A stretch of DNA of 64,000 bases from Pachyseris speciosa (taxonomy: Eukaryota; Cnidaria; Anthozoa; Scleractinia; Pachyseridae): positions 109,724-173,723 of the forward strand of contig JAEMWC010001386.1 of assembly GCA_016490735.1 (NCBI GenBank), written 5' to 3'. The notes under the pieces were generated by a model. That model worked only from the letters and a program-made list of their open reading frames with translations. It ran no database searches and was not told where the DNA came from. This document shows, in pieces, positions 21,212-31,463 of this stretch. The first letter of the stretch is position 1; each line of letters opens with the position of its first letter. A program made the position numbers and the translations under genes.

Positions 21212-21293
21212 CTTGGCCGAAGGTGCCGTTGTTTCTGCTCAACACCAACACAAGCAGAAATAAAAGTACTTCCTTGCTGCAGAACTCCATCAT
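21212..21293 (-). CDS. First coding exon (signal peptide) of the CUB-Ig gene
   Basis: On the minus strand, the ATG at 21293-21291 (a second in-frame ATG follows at once) opens MMEFCSKEVLLFLLVLVL, then SRNNGTFGQ. This is a typical secretory signal peptide: short charged n-region, leucine-rich core, polar c-region. The exon ends CAAG|GTGAGG, a strong donor in phase 1, matching the phase-1 acceptor of the CUB exon at 17772. The first ATG is chosen because the hydrophobic core and the cleavage-like region fall at the right distance, and no upstream in-frame continuation is needed. The 5' UTR and promoter were not identified. The gene spans at least 18.5 kb from here to the Ig exon. Confidence 0.85.
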
Positions 21294-22465
21294 CGCTCGA
21301 AAAATCAACCCTGATTTTTTTATAATTGATCCTGTAGAAAAAGAGTTTAACGTGAGTGAATAATGTCATATAGATAGGTGTTCAAAAATGAGTTAGCTAA
21401 TGATAAGCAATCACTTTGATTCTAGTCCTTAAAATATAAAACAAGAATTAACTAACTCACCAAGCCGCAGTTAATACGTTCCGATCTTATGCAATGATTA
21501 CCTTGACTATAAAGAAAAAGAAAAGTTCATAAAGTTTTCTTGTAAAAGATAACATGAATGTTGCTTTAGTCAGTGAGAAGTTGCAATTCTTTGCAGTCTG
21601 AATTTCAGTCATTTTTGCGATGGCTTTCTCTGGAAAGTCTCTCGTCACTAAGCGATGGAAAATTCGGGCTAAATTGCTAGAGTTTTTAATACATTTGTGG
21701 CAAACTTCTGCTGTTATTGTTATATGGGACATTTTACAGCGGATGGCTTCGTGTGTTTTCAGCAGCAAAGAAGCGTATTGTTGAATTATCTCATAGTTCT
21801 TTAAAACGAAACACATGTATATTCCTCGATGTAAAATGTTGAACAGTTGAAGATTTCACCCATGGATACAAACTTTCTTGTCCTTAGTAAGGTATGCTAT
21901 CTCAATCGGCATAAAATTAAATACAAAGAAGTTATTGTGAATGACGGCCACAATGGAAAAGCATTCATTTGTTTATACATTGTGTATTTTAAGAAATTTC
22001 ATAGCATATTAAAACTGAAAGCTTTCAGACAGTAAGTTTAGCAAAGACTGAAAAGAAATAAAAGCGTTTGATTTAAGTATTTAAAATATCTTTGTACGTT
22101 TGGCTTGGAAGTGGTCAATGGAACACAGACCCCCACTTATTTGTCAAAAATGTGCAAAGAAGCTGTCAGAAAATAATTATACAGTTCCCACAGACCTTGT
22201 ATAAGTGAATAAACGGAGACTAGACTAAAACATGGTGAAAAAATTTGCTTTGATATAATACAAGTTGCTGTGATTCTAATTTTGGTTTTTGAAATCCCAA
22301 GTTATGTAAAAATGCCATAAAAATGCATCAAGTATCATACACCGGCAAGATTCATCTGAAAATAGCTTTAACCAGGCGTTCAGAGGGATTTTGCGGAGTG
22401 GCGAAAATCGTCGAAAGATGTTGCGATCAAGTCCTCGGAGCGAGCAGGAAAAACGAGGAGAGTCT
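21294..22465. other. 5' flank of the CUB-Ig gene, unassigned
   Basis: No TATA box or other clear promoter element. The ORF at 21487-21816 (-) has no recognisable domain. Confidence 0.35.
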
Positions 22466-22565
22466 GGGGGAGGGGGCGAAGGAACGCCTGTGCTAATTCT
22501 TGACAAAAGGTCTTTCCGGTTAACCAGATTCTGATAAACACTCTGATTGGTCGATTTTGACACTT
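22466..22565 (-). pseudogene. RecQ-type helicase fragment (motif 0/I region), inverted partner
   Basis: The minus strand reads QSVYQNLVNRKDLLSRISTG before diverging into a Pro-rich frame. It is homologous at DNA level to the + copy at 22690-22800 (ttatcagaatctggtt / ttacagaatctcgtcc). The Walker A part is lost after STG. Confidence 0.55.
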
Positions 22566-22689
22566 GATGCCAGTCAACACAGCGCCGTTGACGCAGCAGC
22601 GAAATGCGACACGGTGGATGTTTGAGATCAATCATCGAGTCGCGCAGTGTTCGATTAACACTTAAAGATTCCCCGCATGTCGAATCAGT

Positions 22690-22800
22690 AAGAAGCAAAC
22701 AGAACGAATGTTTACAGAATCTCGTCCCGAGAAAAGACCTGTTCGCAATCCTTTCTACAGGCTTTGGAAAGAGCTCGATCTTCCAACTCTCTCTCTCTTG
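22690..22800 (+). pseudogene. RecQ-type helicase fragment (motif I)
   Basis: The + strand reads KQNECLQNLVPRKDLFAI, then LSTGFGKSSIFQLS. This resembles the start of the RecQ helicase core: a Q-motif-like 'EQ..CL..L' and Walker A '.TG.GKS..FQ'. A stop follows within 10 codons. It lies 125 bp from an inverted related fragment, so it looks like a captured first-exon piece inside a foldback repeat, not a functional gene. Confidence 0.65.
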
Positions 22801-24825
22801 AAATGATTTTGATTTTGATCACTTGCTGCTCAAGCTGAAGATATTTACAAACATATGTTGCGTCTGAAAACACACAAATAAATAAATAAATAAATAAATA
22901 AACAGGGGATAGGGATTTTTCTGCAGTTCAGCTATTTTATTTGTTATAGCCTCTCAAAATAATCACTAACATCGGTAGATAAACAAATTTAGGTACAAAA
23001 AGAAGTTGCGTTCTTGATGCAAATATCTCTCAACTGTACAACTGTAACATATGCCATAGACACGTAAAGTTTTGTCTAGCATGTAAAAGAGAAACAAACC
23101 AATCAACAAACCCTTCAAAAAAAACGCGGGAAAAATTGACACGCAGAAGTCGCGCTTTCTCATTTGCATATGTAAATGAGTCGATACTGCTAAGGTGATC
23201 ATTTCCCTTGTTCTTGTGGCCTTCGTGTTTCTTCAAGTAGTAACATTGTAAGAAGAAAGTAGATACTGGTCAATGTTAGTGTTTTAAGAGTTAAAGAGTG
23301 CAAACTCTATAGTCACGTGAACATTTATTGACAATTATTAGCTTGCGACGTGCAGCACATATTTTGCTGAAAATAACATATATAATTCCATCTGTTAATT
23401 TTCATGTTTGTGTGCACGCTAGTTACTGGTTTCCTGCTTCTCGCGGTTTCAGCTAGCTGTTTCAACTTCCTTTATCACGAAATTTTGAAGGTCATTTAGC
23501 CGATAGTCGCTAATATCGGTAAAACAATGAAAATTCAAGTTGATAACTCCTCTCACACGCAATTTTTGATATTTCTATCCGTTTTCGTGACAATTTCTTT
23601 TTCAACCTTTTTTTGTGTGTAAAAAAGGGAAATAACTTGCATTTAAAAACATCAAGCAAGAAGAGGATTCAAAACTACTGTGTTAACTTCAGCACATCTG
23701 TCAGTTGTGATGTTTATTTTTGGAAAACGTTGGCTCGTAATTTTCTTTATTTCACCCAGTGTTTTCGGAACTGTTAAACTTTCTACCCCAGAAAATCAGT
23801 TCTGTGTGGAAATACCTAAACAGGTACATGCAACGTGTATGGAAAAAAAAAAGACATTTTAGATCAAAGCTTTCAACATTAATAAATAATTGACCATAAT
23901 TATAAAATAAAACTTCGTTATGTTTACATGATTTGCGTGATAGGTTTAGAGTCATTTGATCCAACGAGTTCTCCAAGCATGACATAAAAGTGAAACACAT
24001 ATTCCAAAGATGCCAGTAAAAGCCATAACAATCTATTTTATTTCATGGGTTGTTTGTATGCTTTGCTTGTGCTATACAAATGCGAGTCCACGCATTCCAG
24101 AAACTTTCGGTTGTGATCACCCATTTCAATAAAATACGAAAATTTGAACATAGCAAGCTGGCACAGGTCGATCTGCCAGTATTCTTTAAATGAAGTGTTC
24201 AGTACCAGAAACCTTAATCAAAAGAAATTTTACGCCCAAAATATCTGAACTTTTGTTGGCTTTCGATTCGAAAGTCTCACCTTTGCTCATTTCGCTGTGT
24301 AGCAGATATTTGTCTCCCTCCAAACACAACAGGATTTGACTTGGACTTTTGACTTAATTAAGCTGATATTTTCTCAAACAAGACTCGAGTTTTAGTTTGA
24401 TTAGTATCTGAATTTTTGAGGTAATCATTTTGGTTTGACCGAAAAGAAGTGAAATTGTCAATCTGGCACAACAAGGCTGCAAATCATACTAAGTAGATGG
24501 AACATTATACTTAAATTTCAATCGATTCTTCTGATACCAGTGGTCAGTTAATTTCCAAAGAGTAACTTTCCTTTCCCGCTTTGATGTTGATCTCTGCGCA
24601 TGTTGGTGAAATTCGTATTTTGCATTCCAAAAGTTACATGATAAAACATTTGCCAGTAAACAGTCACATTATAAGGACAAAATGTAGTAATAATTATGGG
24701 TTGCATAATTAGACAGTTGTTTAGTTCGTCGAAAAGTTCTATCCAATTACAGTATTTAATTGAAGCCATTGATAGTTGAGCCTTCGTTATCGACCATGGG
24801 AATATCAACGCTGTCGGGTTTTTTT
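22801..24825. other. Unassigned AT-rich DNA
   Basis: (AAAT)n lies at 22876-22902. No coding domain or structured repeat was recognised over 2 kb. Confidence 0.4.
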
Positions 24826-25300
24826 TTTTTTTTTTTTAGATTTAAAAATGCTTTCAACACTGTCGACCATTTCATCATTTTATCTAAACTGTGTCTGTCT
24901 GAAATACAGAACAACACCGATAAGTGATTTGAATCATACCTTCATATAACCGCATGCAAAAATGTTTCGTCCAGTGACTCTCTTTCTGAAATCTGCACCC
25001 TTGACCGTGGTATCCCCCAGGAACTATCTTAGGTCCGTTGTTATTTCTTTTATAGATCGACGACCTTCCAAACTGTCTAATACAGAGGCTAGAATGTATG
25101 CAGACGACGCCCATTTGTCATACGCTAGCAGTGATGTGGGCTTTATTCAGTTTACTCTCAGTGCAAATGTCTTTGGCTCACTGCGAATAAACTCACTTTG
25201 AACATGACAGAAACCGCCGGAATTCATGGTAATTGGTTCTAGGCAAAAGCTAGGCAATATTCCGCTTCCACCGGCCTTAGAAATCAACAGTACTTACTAC
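24826..25300 (+). pseudogene. LINE (CR1/L2-type) reverse transcriptase fragment
   Basis: In shifting + frames the sequence reads DLKNAFNTVDHFIILSKL, then FESYL, then LDRGIPQ and TILGPLLFLL, then IDDLPNCLI, then RMYADDAHLSYASSDVG and LTANKLTLNMTE. These are RT motifs in the CR1/L2 order, with the catalytic Y-A-D-D intact. Several frameshifts and a stop inside the LFLL-IDD segment show that it is dead. A poly-T run (24819-24838) precedes it. The 5' and 3' parts of the element are absent. Confidence 0.85.
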
Positions 25301-25329
25301 TCCAATAACTCGGTTCTCCGCTACTGAAT

Positions 25330-25590
25330 CACTCGGAGTCCCTAAGGGAGGGGGGATACTCCCTATGATGTCCTATACGGAAATGTTCCGCCCGAAAGGG
25401 GTACCTTTTCCACGCTTCAGTTACATAAAAAGTTACGGATTTCACGAGTCCAAGTATATGAAAGGATAGGGAAATCTGTCCTGATTTAGGTATTTAAAAG
25501 GACCTTTCATTAAAATATTTCAAACACATATACCTTGACTATACTATTCCAATGGGAGGCTTACGAAAAGGGTACCTTTTCTGTCAATCA
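25330..25590. repeat. Dispersed repeat with ggggatactccc start
   Basis: 'gggaggggggatactcccta' begins the region, and 'aaaggggtaccttttcc' recurs as 'aaaagggtaccttttct' at its end. It is probably a fragment of an interspersed element. Its family is not determined. Confidence 0.4.
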
Positions 25591-25837
25591 AAGTGCTCTT
25601 AGAGCCAGCTCATTCATGTAATCGGCAATGATTTATTTTAAAAAAGTAATTCATGCAATGGGCAATATTTACATTGCTTTGGGTTGAAATACTGCATATC
25701 CAGAATATTTGGTAAGCTAGCAGTAATCAGAGATCATTGGAGTGCATTCGTTGTCAATCCAATCCCCACATTGTACAGAAAGAGCAACCATTGTATTTCA
25801 TTTGTGCATTATTAAGCATGGAAATTGTACACATTGT

Positions 25838-26140
25838 GAGGTGCGGTGGCCTAATAGCTTGTGTGTTTGACTCCAGATTGAGCAGTCCTGGTTCAAGCCC
25901 TGACCAGGGCAGTACGTTGTGTTCTTGGGAGGGCACTTTACTTACTTTCACAGTGCCTCTCTCTACCCAAGTGTATAAATTAGTACTGGCAAATTTAATG
26001 CTGGTGTTATCCCTGCAATGGAGTAGCATCCCATCTGAGGGAGAGTAGGAATTTTTGGAGTTGCTTCATGCTAAGGATACCGTGATAAGCTCTGGCCTTA
26101 TAAGCCACTTGGTTCGTATGCAGACTTAATTATACCTTTT
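25838..26140 (+). mobile_element. tRNA-derived SINE
   Basis: The head 'gaggtgcggtggcctaatag' and a B-box-like 'ctggttcaagccctgacc' sit at tRNA spacing. They are followed by a long non-tRNA body with internal 'acaaaattt'-free sequence ending near 'cagacttaattatacc'. ORFs across it on both strands (25737-26048) are incidental. Confidence 0.8.
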
Positions 26141-26337
26141 TAAGAGATGTCCAATAAAATAATTAGTGGTTATATTAAATTGTGTTCCTGTAGAATAGCT
26201 GAGAGTCACAGAAAAAAAATCTATGTATAATCCCTATGGGGACAGTTTGAGCTGGGTTCTCTTCAGTTTTGTTACTCTATTTGTAAGTTTATATCATTTA
26301 CTTCTACTGTAATTAATTTTTAATACTTTTAATTTAA

Positions 26338-26523
26338 CAAATTGACCGCATTTTTTATGCATCTGTCCTGTTATTGATCATGAATTTCATCACATTGTCA
26401 AAGTAGCTGTGGATCCACAAGGCAATAGCAGAGTGGATCCAGAGACTACTTTGACAATGTTATTACAAAATTCATTGTCAATAGCAGGACAGATGCATGA
26501 AAAACTGCCGTTAATTTGTTTTT
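26338..26523. mobile_element. Foldback MITE, about 80-bp arms
   Basis: The left arm (aaattgaccgcattttttatgcatctgtcc...cattgtcaaagtag) is mirrored by the right arm (ctactttgacaatg...ggacagatgcatgaaaaactgccgttaattt), with a gtggatccac core on both sides. A third, more diverged partial copy (attcatgtgtctgtccgcatattgacaat) follows at about 26570-26605. Confidence 0.8.
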
Positions 26524-26829
26524 TACAATAACAAATCATCAAATTGTCCGCTCTCCGCTCTTGTTACGTCATACATTCATGTGTCTGTCCGCATATTGAC
26601 AATAAAAATTAGCTAATGAGCGCAAGAGAATTTCGTAGTTATTGTAAAAATGAAATATGGATGTGAACAAAAAGAACGTTTTTAAATTTTCAATGTTCTC
26701 AAGATGACATGGAGTAAAGATGGATAAGCAGATTGCTGTTCAGTATCTAATAACAGTGTTCTTTCAGTAGTTTTTAAACGAGAACAAAATTTACCACTAA
26801 CTTCATGAACAATTTTAAAGAAAAGTAGA

Positions 26830-27065
26830 AACTTAAACTTTGCCCGTAACTAGTGTCAGTTCAGACTGGACTTACATGTTCTTTCTAAAACTGAAAAGTT
26901 GTTTGTTTTTATAGGTTTCTTCTTATTCAGTGTTTGCATCCATGTCTTCCACCTTCTTAGATTCAATTGTGTTACCTTGTTTACAAGTATGTAGGTCACA
27001 TTCTTTATCTAAGAAAGGGTTTTTTTTTTCAATCATCTGACACGAGAGCTTTAAAGAACAAAATT
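26830..27065 (-). pseudogene. Decayed tandem copy of the 3' end of the OB-fold exon
   Basis: The DNA is homologous to 27468-27705: shared words include 'cttattcagtgtttg', 'agattcaattgt.ttacctt/ttatctt', 'gtttacaa' and 'tcaatcatctgacacga.agctt'. Stops and indels break the minus frame, and a T-run replaces part of it. It lies on the far side of the Harbinger-type MITE. Confidence 0.7.
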
Positions 27066-27217
27066 AATGCTATAAACACAAGGTGGATATTCACTCACCA
27101 AACATAACCTAACAAACAAAAGGAACTTTTAAATGTATTACCTGTACATTCTCAACATATCGGATGCATCGCCACATGAACAAGCAGATTACTGTGACTA
27201 AACGTAAACAAAACTTA

Positions 27218-27422
27218 GGGTGCGTTCCTTTGGGGTGATCCGAGTTCGGATCAGTGATCCAAGATCTGTCTGGATCTGTCTGGATCATGCTGCATCAAAG
27301 GAACCGGCGAATCCACTCTGGTCATGGATTAGCCGGTTCCTTTGATGCACCATGATCCAGACAGATCCAGACAGATCTTGGATCACTGATCCGAACTCGG
27401 ATCACCCCAAAGGAACGCACCC
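27218..27422. mobile_element. PIF/Harbinger-type MITE, 205 bp, nearly perfect palindrome
   Basis: The 91-bp arms (27218-27308 and 27332-27422) are exact reverse complements except for one base pair; the loop is 23 bp. Ends are GGGTGCGTTCC...GGAACGCACCC. It is flanked by TTA on both sides (27215-27217 and 27423-27425), the 3-bp TWA duplication of Harbinger elements. Confidence 0.88.
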
Positions 27423-27570
27423 TTATACTACCAAGCTTAACTTCATAAGCAATTTTGAACAAAAGCGGAAACTTTGCCCACAGCTTGTCAGTTCTGTCTT
27501 GACTTACACAGTGTTCACATTGTTTTCCAAAACAGTGAAGTACTTTGGTTTTCTTTTAATCAGTTTCCTC

Positions 27571-28110
27571 TTATTCAGTGTTTGACGCCACTTCTGCTAC
27601 CTTCATAGATTCAATTGTTTTATCTTGTTTACAAACTTTAAAGGTTATATCCTTTATCAAAAGAAGGGTTTCCTCAATCATCTGACACGACAGCTTCCTG
27701 ACATCGGTCTCCACGATACTATAACCATCCGTTGTTGAAATGGACTCGAACATGGTGTTGAGAACGACATGAGAGCAATAAAACCGGCCAATGTTTTCTG
27801 CACCCTGCATAATAACTATATTTGCAGATACAGTAGAAGACACGCTCTCTTTGAGCATGCTTAGGCTGCACGAAGAACATTTCATAAACTCTAAGTTGTC
27901 AGCAGCATCATTATTTCGAATACGGCCTTTGTAATTAATGCAAATGTACAGTTTGTTTACGTCAATTGCTAATATGTTCCCATCGATGGCTTCAAGTTCT
28001 TTCTCTTTTGGTTTCAATTCCTCTGCGGCTGTTGAACTTTCACTGGAAACCACAATTTGCTCGCTGCAAATGGTAATTTGCGAGTCCTTGGTGGCATTAA
28101 GGTACTTCTT
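27571..28110 (-). CDS. Terminal exon of an OB-fold (RPA-like) protein
   Basis: The minus-strand frame is open from an acceptor at TTATTATTCAAG|AAG (28110) to a TAA at 27571, about 179 codons. It starts KKYLNATKDSQIT, a beta-strand pattern common in RPA-type OB folds. A Lys/Glu-rich stretch (KPKEKELEAIDGN) follows, then LYICINYKGRIRN, then MKCSSCSLSM with a possible metal-binding CxxC, then a second half with SANIVIMQGAENIGRFYCS. The ATG-like start often given at 28053 is not a true start, because the frame continues upstream to the acceptor. The OB assignment is by pattern only. Upstream exons to the right were not found. It could be a host gene or an accessory gene of a transposon. It sits beside a partial tandem copy and a MITE. 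Confidence 0.55.
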   Translation of the reverse strand, partial: KKYLNATKDSQITICSEQIVVSSESSTAAEELKPKEKELEAIDGNILAIDVNKLYICINYKGRIRNNDAADNLEFMKCSSCSLSMLKESVSSTVSANIVIMQGAENIGRFYCSHVVLNTMFESISTTDGYSIVETDVRKLSCQMIEETLLLIKDITFKVCKQDKTIESMKVAEVASNTE

Positions 28111-28324
28111 CTTGAATAATAAAGCAATAATTTAGGTATACTCACCAGTAATACAGTATGGTCCTTTCCCGATATGGCCGCCTCGATATGCTACCTTGCA
28201 CGTAGAAGCGTGTGCAAAAAATTCCCTTCAGGGTCCCCTGGGCGCGAATATTTCGGCTTCTCAACATCGAAGTTTTATTTGGACTTTGTTAAGCCGAAGC
28301 GGGGAGGGGTGGTGAGGACACTTT

Positions 28325-28382
28325 CACTTCCGTCTACGGTCCACAATTTCCGTCTACGGTCCACAACTTCCGTCCACAGCAT
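28325..28382. repeat. 20-bp minisatellite, 3 copies
   Basis: 'acttccgtctacggtccaca' recurs as 'atttccgtctacggtccaca' and 'acttccgtccacagcata'. Confidence 0.8.
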
Positions 28383-28397
28383 ACCCTCACGATACTC

Positions 28398-28455
28398 ATT
28401 CATTGCTTGCGCATGCGCGCGCATGAATGAGCTAAAAATGGTATATAAAAGGGTA
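28398..28455 (+). promoter_or_regulatory. NRF1-like site and TATA box
   Basis: TGCGCATGCGCG (28408-28419) matches the NRF1 palindromic consensus exactly, and TATATAAAAG (28442-28451) is a strong TATA element 22 bp downstream on the + strand. The NRF1 site lies in a larger palindrome (ctcattcattgc...gcatgaatgag). A + strand ORF at 28174-28533 overlaps, with no recognisable domain. The downstream target is unknown. The site could also serve the minus-strand OB-fold gene. Confidence 0.4.
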
Positions 28456-28559
28456 AAGGGGTCGGACTTCGGGGCGGACCCTCCACGTATTAATTTCTTT
28501 TCAGTTGCCCTCCCCCAGATCCGTGTAGTTTGATGTTTTGAGACCCACTTTCCTATCTG

Positions 28560-29082
28560 CCATATATTGTCAATTAGTAAGAAATTATGAGCAAATTTAA
28601 AACAGAGAAATTTTGGATTTACTCAGTTCTTTGGAACAATGTTACGATGAAAAGAGTCCAAATAAAGAAGCCACAATACCTTTCAACTTAATTTAATGGC
28701 GTATTTAAAAAAATATAATACAATAACTTAAAGACTACATGTTACTTGTTTGCGTTGACTGTTAATATAATTTAATGTTTCTCTACACTATAAATATGAA
28801 CTGTTACAACAGATAGAATACCAAGACCCGGCTAATCTGATCCTGTCCTAGTTACTTCTACCGGCCACTGCAGACTGATTAGTGACATATTCACGTTTCC
28901 TTAGTACTGATCACGACTGTAACAAGGACTAAAGACAATAATGCACTTTAATAGTTTTGATTTCCACTGCAGTGTTTCACAACGTTTTATTCCAGCAAAA
29001 AAAATTTAACCTAACTCAACATCCTTAAGGCTGGTTTTTACTAGCGACGGAGTTGGAGTTGGAATAGTAATCGGCAACTTTG
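28560..29082. other. Unassigned AT-rich DNA
   Basis: At 29030-29075 'ggctggtttttactagcgac' and a ggagttggagttggaat run look like the terminus of an interspersed element that contains the minisatellite. A possible partner end is at 30855-30930 (cgcttctccttacgactgtc...gaagcggtag). Confidence 0.35.
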
Positions 29083-29084
29083 GG

Positions 29085-30850
29085 AATTATGATCTTGTGA
29101 AAATTAAACCACATAGTAGTAAGCATTATGATCTTGTGAAAATTAAACAACACAGTAGTAAGCATTATGACCTTGTAAAAATTAAACAACATAGTAGTCA
29201 GCATTATCACCTTGTGAAAATTAAACAGCACAGTAGTAAGCATTATGATCTTCTGAAAATTAAACCACATAGTAGTAAGCATTATATGATCTTGTAAAAA
29301 TTAAACAACATAGTAGTAAGCATTATGATCTTGTGAAAATTAAACCACATAGTAGTAAGCATTATGATCTTGTGAAAATTAAACAACACAGTAGTAAGCA
29401 TTATGATCTTGTGAAAATTAAACAACATAGTAGTAAGCACTATGATCTTGTGAAAATTAAACAACATAGTAGTAAGCATTATGATCTTGTAAAAATTAAA
29501 CAACAAAGTAGTAAGCATTATGATCTTGTAAAAATAAAACAACGTAGTAGTAAGCATTATGATCTTGTGAAAATTAAAACACATAGTAAAAAGCATTGTG
29601 ATCTTAACAAAAATTAAACAACACAGTAGTAAGCATTATGATCTTAAGAAAATTAAACACAGTAGTAAGCATTATGATCTTGTGAAAATAAAACAACACA
29701 GTAGTAAGCATAATGATCTTATGAAAATTAAACAACACAGTAGTGAGCATTATGATCTTGTGAAATTTAAACCAAACAGTAGTAAGCATTATGATCTTGT
29801 GAAAATTAAACAACATAGTAGTAAGCATTATGATCTTGTAAAAATTAAACAACACAGTAGTAAGCATTATGATCTTGTTTAATTTATGATCTTGTCAAAA
29901 TTAAACAACACAGTAGTAAGCATTACGATCTTCTGAAAATTAAACCACATAGTAGTAAGCATTATGATCTTGTGAAAATTAAACAACACAGTAGTGAGCA
30001 TGATCTTGTAAAATAAAACAACACAGTACTAAGCATTATGATCTTGTGAAAATTAAACAACACAATAGTAAGCATTATCATCTTGTGAAAATTAAACCAC
30101 ATAGTAGTAAGCATTATGATCTTGTGAAAATTAAACAACACAGTAGTAAGCATTATAATCTTGTGAAAATTAAACACAGTAGTAAGCATTATGATCTTGT
30201 GAAAATAAAACAACACAGTAGTAAGCATTATGATCTTATGAAAATTAAACAGCACAGTAGTAAGCATTATCATCTTGTGAAAATTAAACAACACAGTAGT
30301 AAGCATTATGATCTTGTGAAAATTAAACGGCATAGTAGTAAGCATTAAGATCTTGTAAAAATTAAACAACACAGTAGTAAGCATTATGATCTTGTAAAAA
30401 TAAAACAATATAGTAGTAAGCATTATAATCTCGTGAAAATTAAACCACATAGTAGTAAGCATTATGATCTTGTGAAAATTAAACAACATAGTAGTAAGCA
30501 TTATGATCTTGTAAAAATTAAACAACACAGTAGTAAGCATTATCATCTTGTAAAAATAAAACAATATAGTAGTGAGCATTATAATCTTGTGAAAATTAAA
30601 CCACATAGTAGTAAGCATTATGATCTTGTGAAAATTAAACAACCTAGTAGTAAGTATTATGATCTTGTGAAAATTAAACAACACAGTAGTAAGCATTATG
30701 ATCTTGTGAAAATTAAACCACATAGTAGTAAGCATTATGATCTTGTGAAAATTAAACAACATAGTAGTAAGCATTATGATCTTGTGAAAATAAAACAACA
30801 CAGTAGTAAGCATTATGTTCTTGTGAAAATTAAACAACAGAGTAGTAAGA
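29085..30850. repeat. 39-bp minisatellite, about 45 copies
   Basis: The unit is 'aaaattaaacaacacagtag' + 'taagcattatgatcttgtg' (39 bp). Variants swap cacagtag/catagtag, gtgaaa/gtaaaa and aaacaa/aaacca. Because 39 is divisible by 3, both strands stay open over long stretches: + gives a 13-residue unit KIKQHSSKHYDLV, - gives HKIIMLTTVLFNF. Small indels (for example near 29284, 29655, 29880, 30005, 30170) break the frames on both strands, the longest being 291 codons on the minus strand. No splice context or start-codon context argues for translation. Confidence 0.95.
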
Positions 30851-31463
30851 ATTTTATCCGCTTCTCCTTACGACTGTCGTTTATGATCCAGTGTAAACAG
30901 GATTGTTGGAGTCGCAAGCAGAAGCGGTAGAATCAACCAATAGCAATGCTCTTTCTTTTGTTGCTTTAATGATCACACGATTGTATGTTCTTCCGCTTCT
31001 GCTGTCGACCCTGACACTCCAGTTTTTAGAAGTTCGTATCATCATCATCATCAGTATCAGCATCAAAGAAGAACCTGAGAAATGGAAATGCAACTGATTC
31101 AATCCAGTTAACAACTCTATTGCTTGGCTTTTAACAAGCCGTTAGTGAAACGAGCCTGTGCCACATTAACTTTTGCCTAGACGAACCTGTGATGCTTTCT
31201 GCCACGAGCTCACAGTAACTAGAGACACCTTTCTTATACTACCACAGAATAGACATCTTACTTTGTTGTGGACAATGCCTACAATCATTCCTTCCTTTCT
31301 AAAACGATTAATGTCCTCTCTCGTTTTGCTCAGGAAATTCATGCCAATGATATTTCACGCCTCCACTTTTAGACGATTTGAACGTTCTGTTTCTGAACTG
31401 GAAGTGAAAATGAAAATGCTTCCTTAACAAGAGTCCTTCACTAGGAATTTTGGATGTTTTTGC
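30851..31463. other. Flank of the minisatellite with a possible coding remnant
   Basis: The minus strand at about 31200-31340 reads NIIGMNFLSKTREDINRF, then VHNKVRCLFCG with a CxxC. The frame has stops at both sides and no clear splice sites. Not recognised. A small (atc)n lies at 31040-31065. Confidence 0.25.

Noticed and set aside
22276..22698. 140-codon minus ORF as a gene
   Set aside because: Only a short RecQ-like stretch is meaningful; the rest is a Pro-rich frame from G-rich DNA.
29962..30837. 291-codon minus ORF as a membrane protein gene
   Set aside because: It is a 13-codon read-through of the 39-bp minisatellite, has frame breaks in neighbouring units and no start or splice context.
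29085..30850. CRISPR-like array
   Set aside because: Units are directly adjacent with no spacers, and the DNA is clearly animal nuclear.
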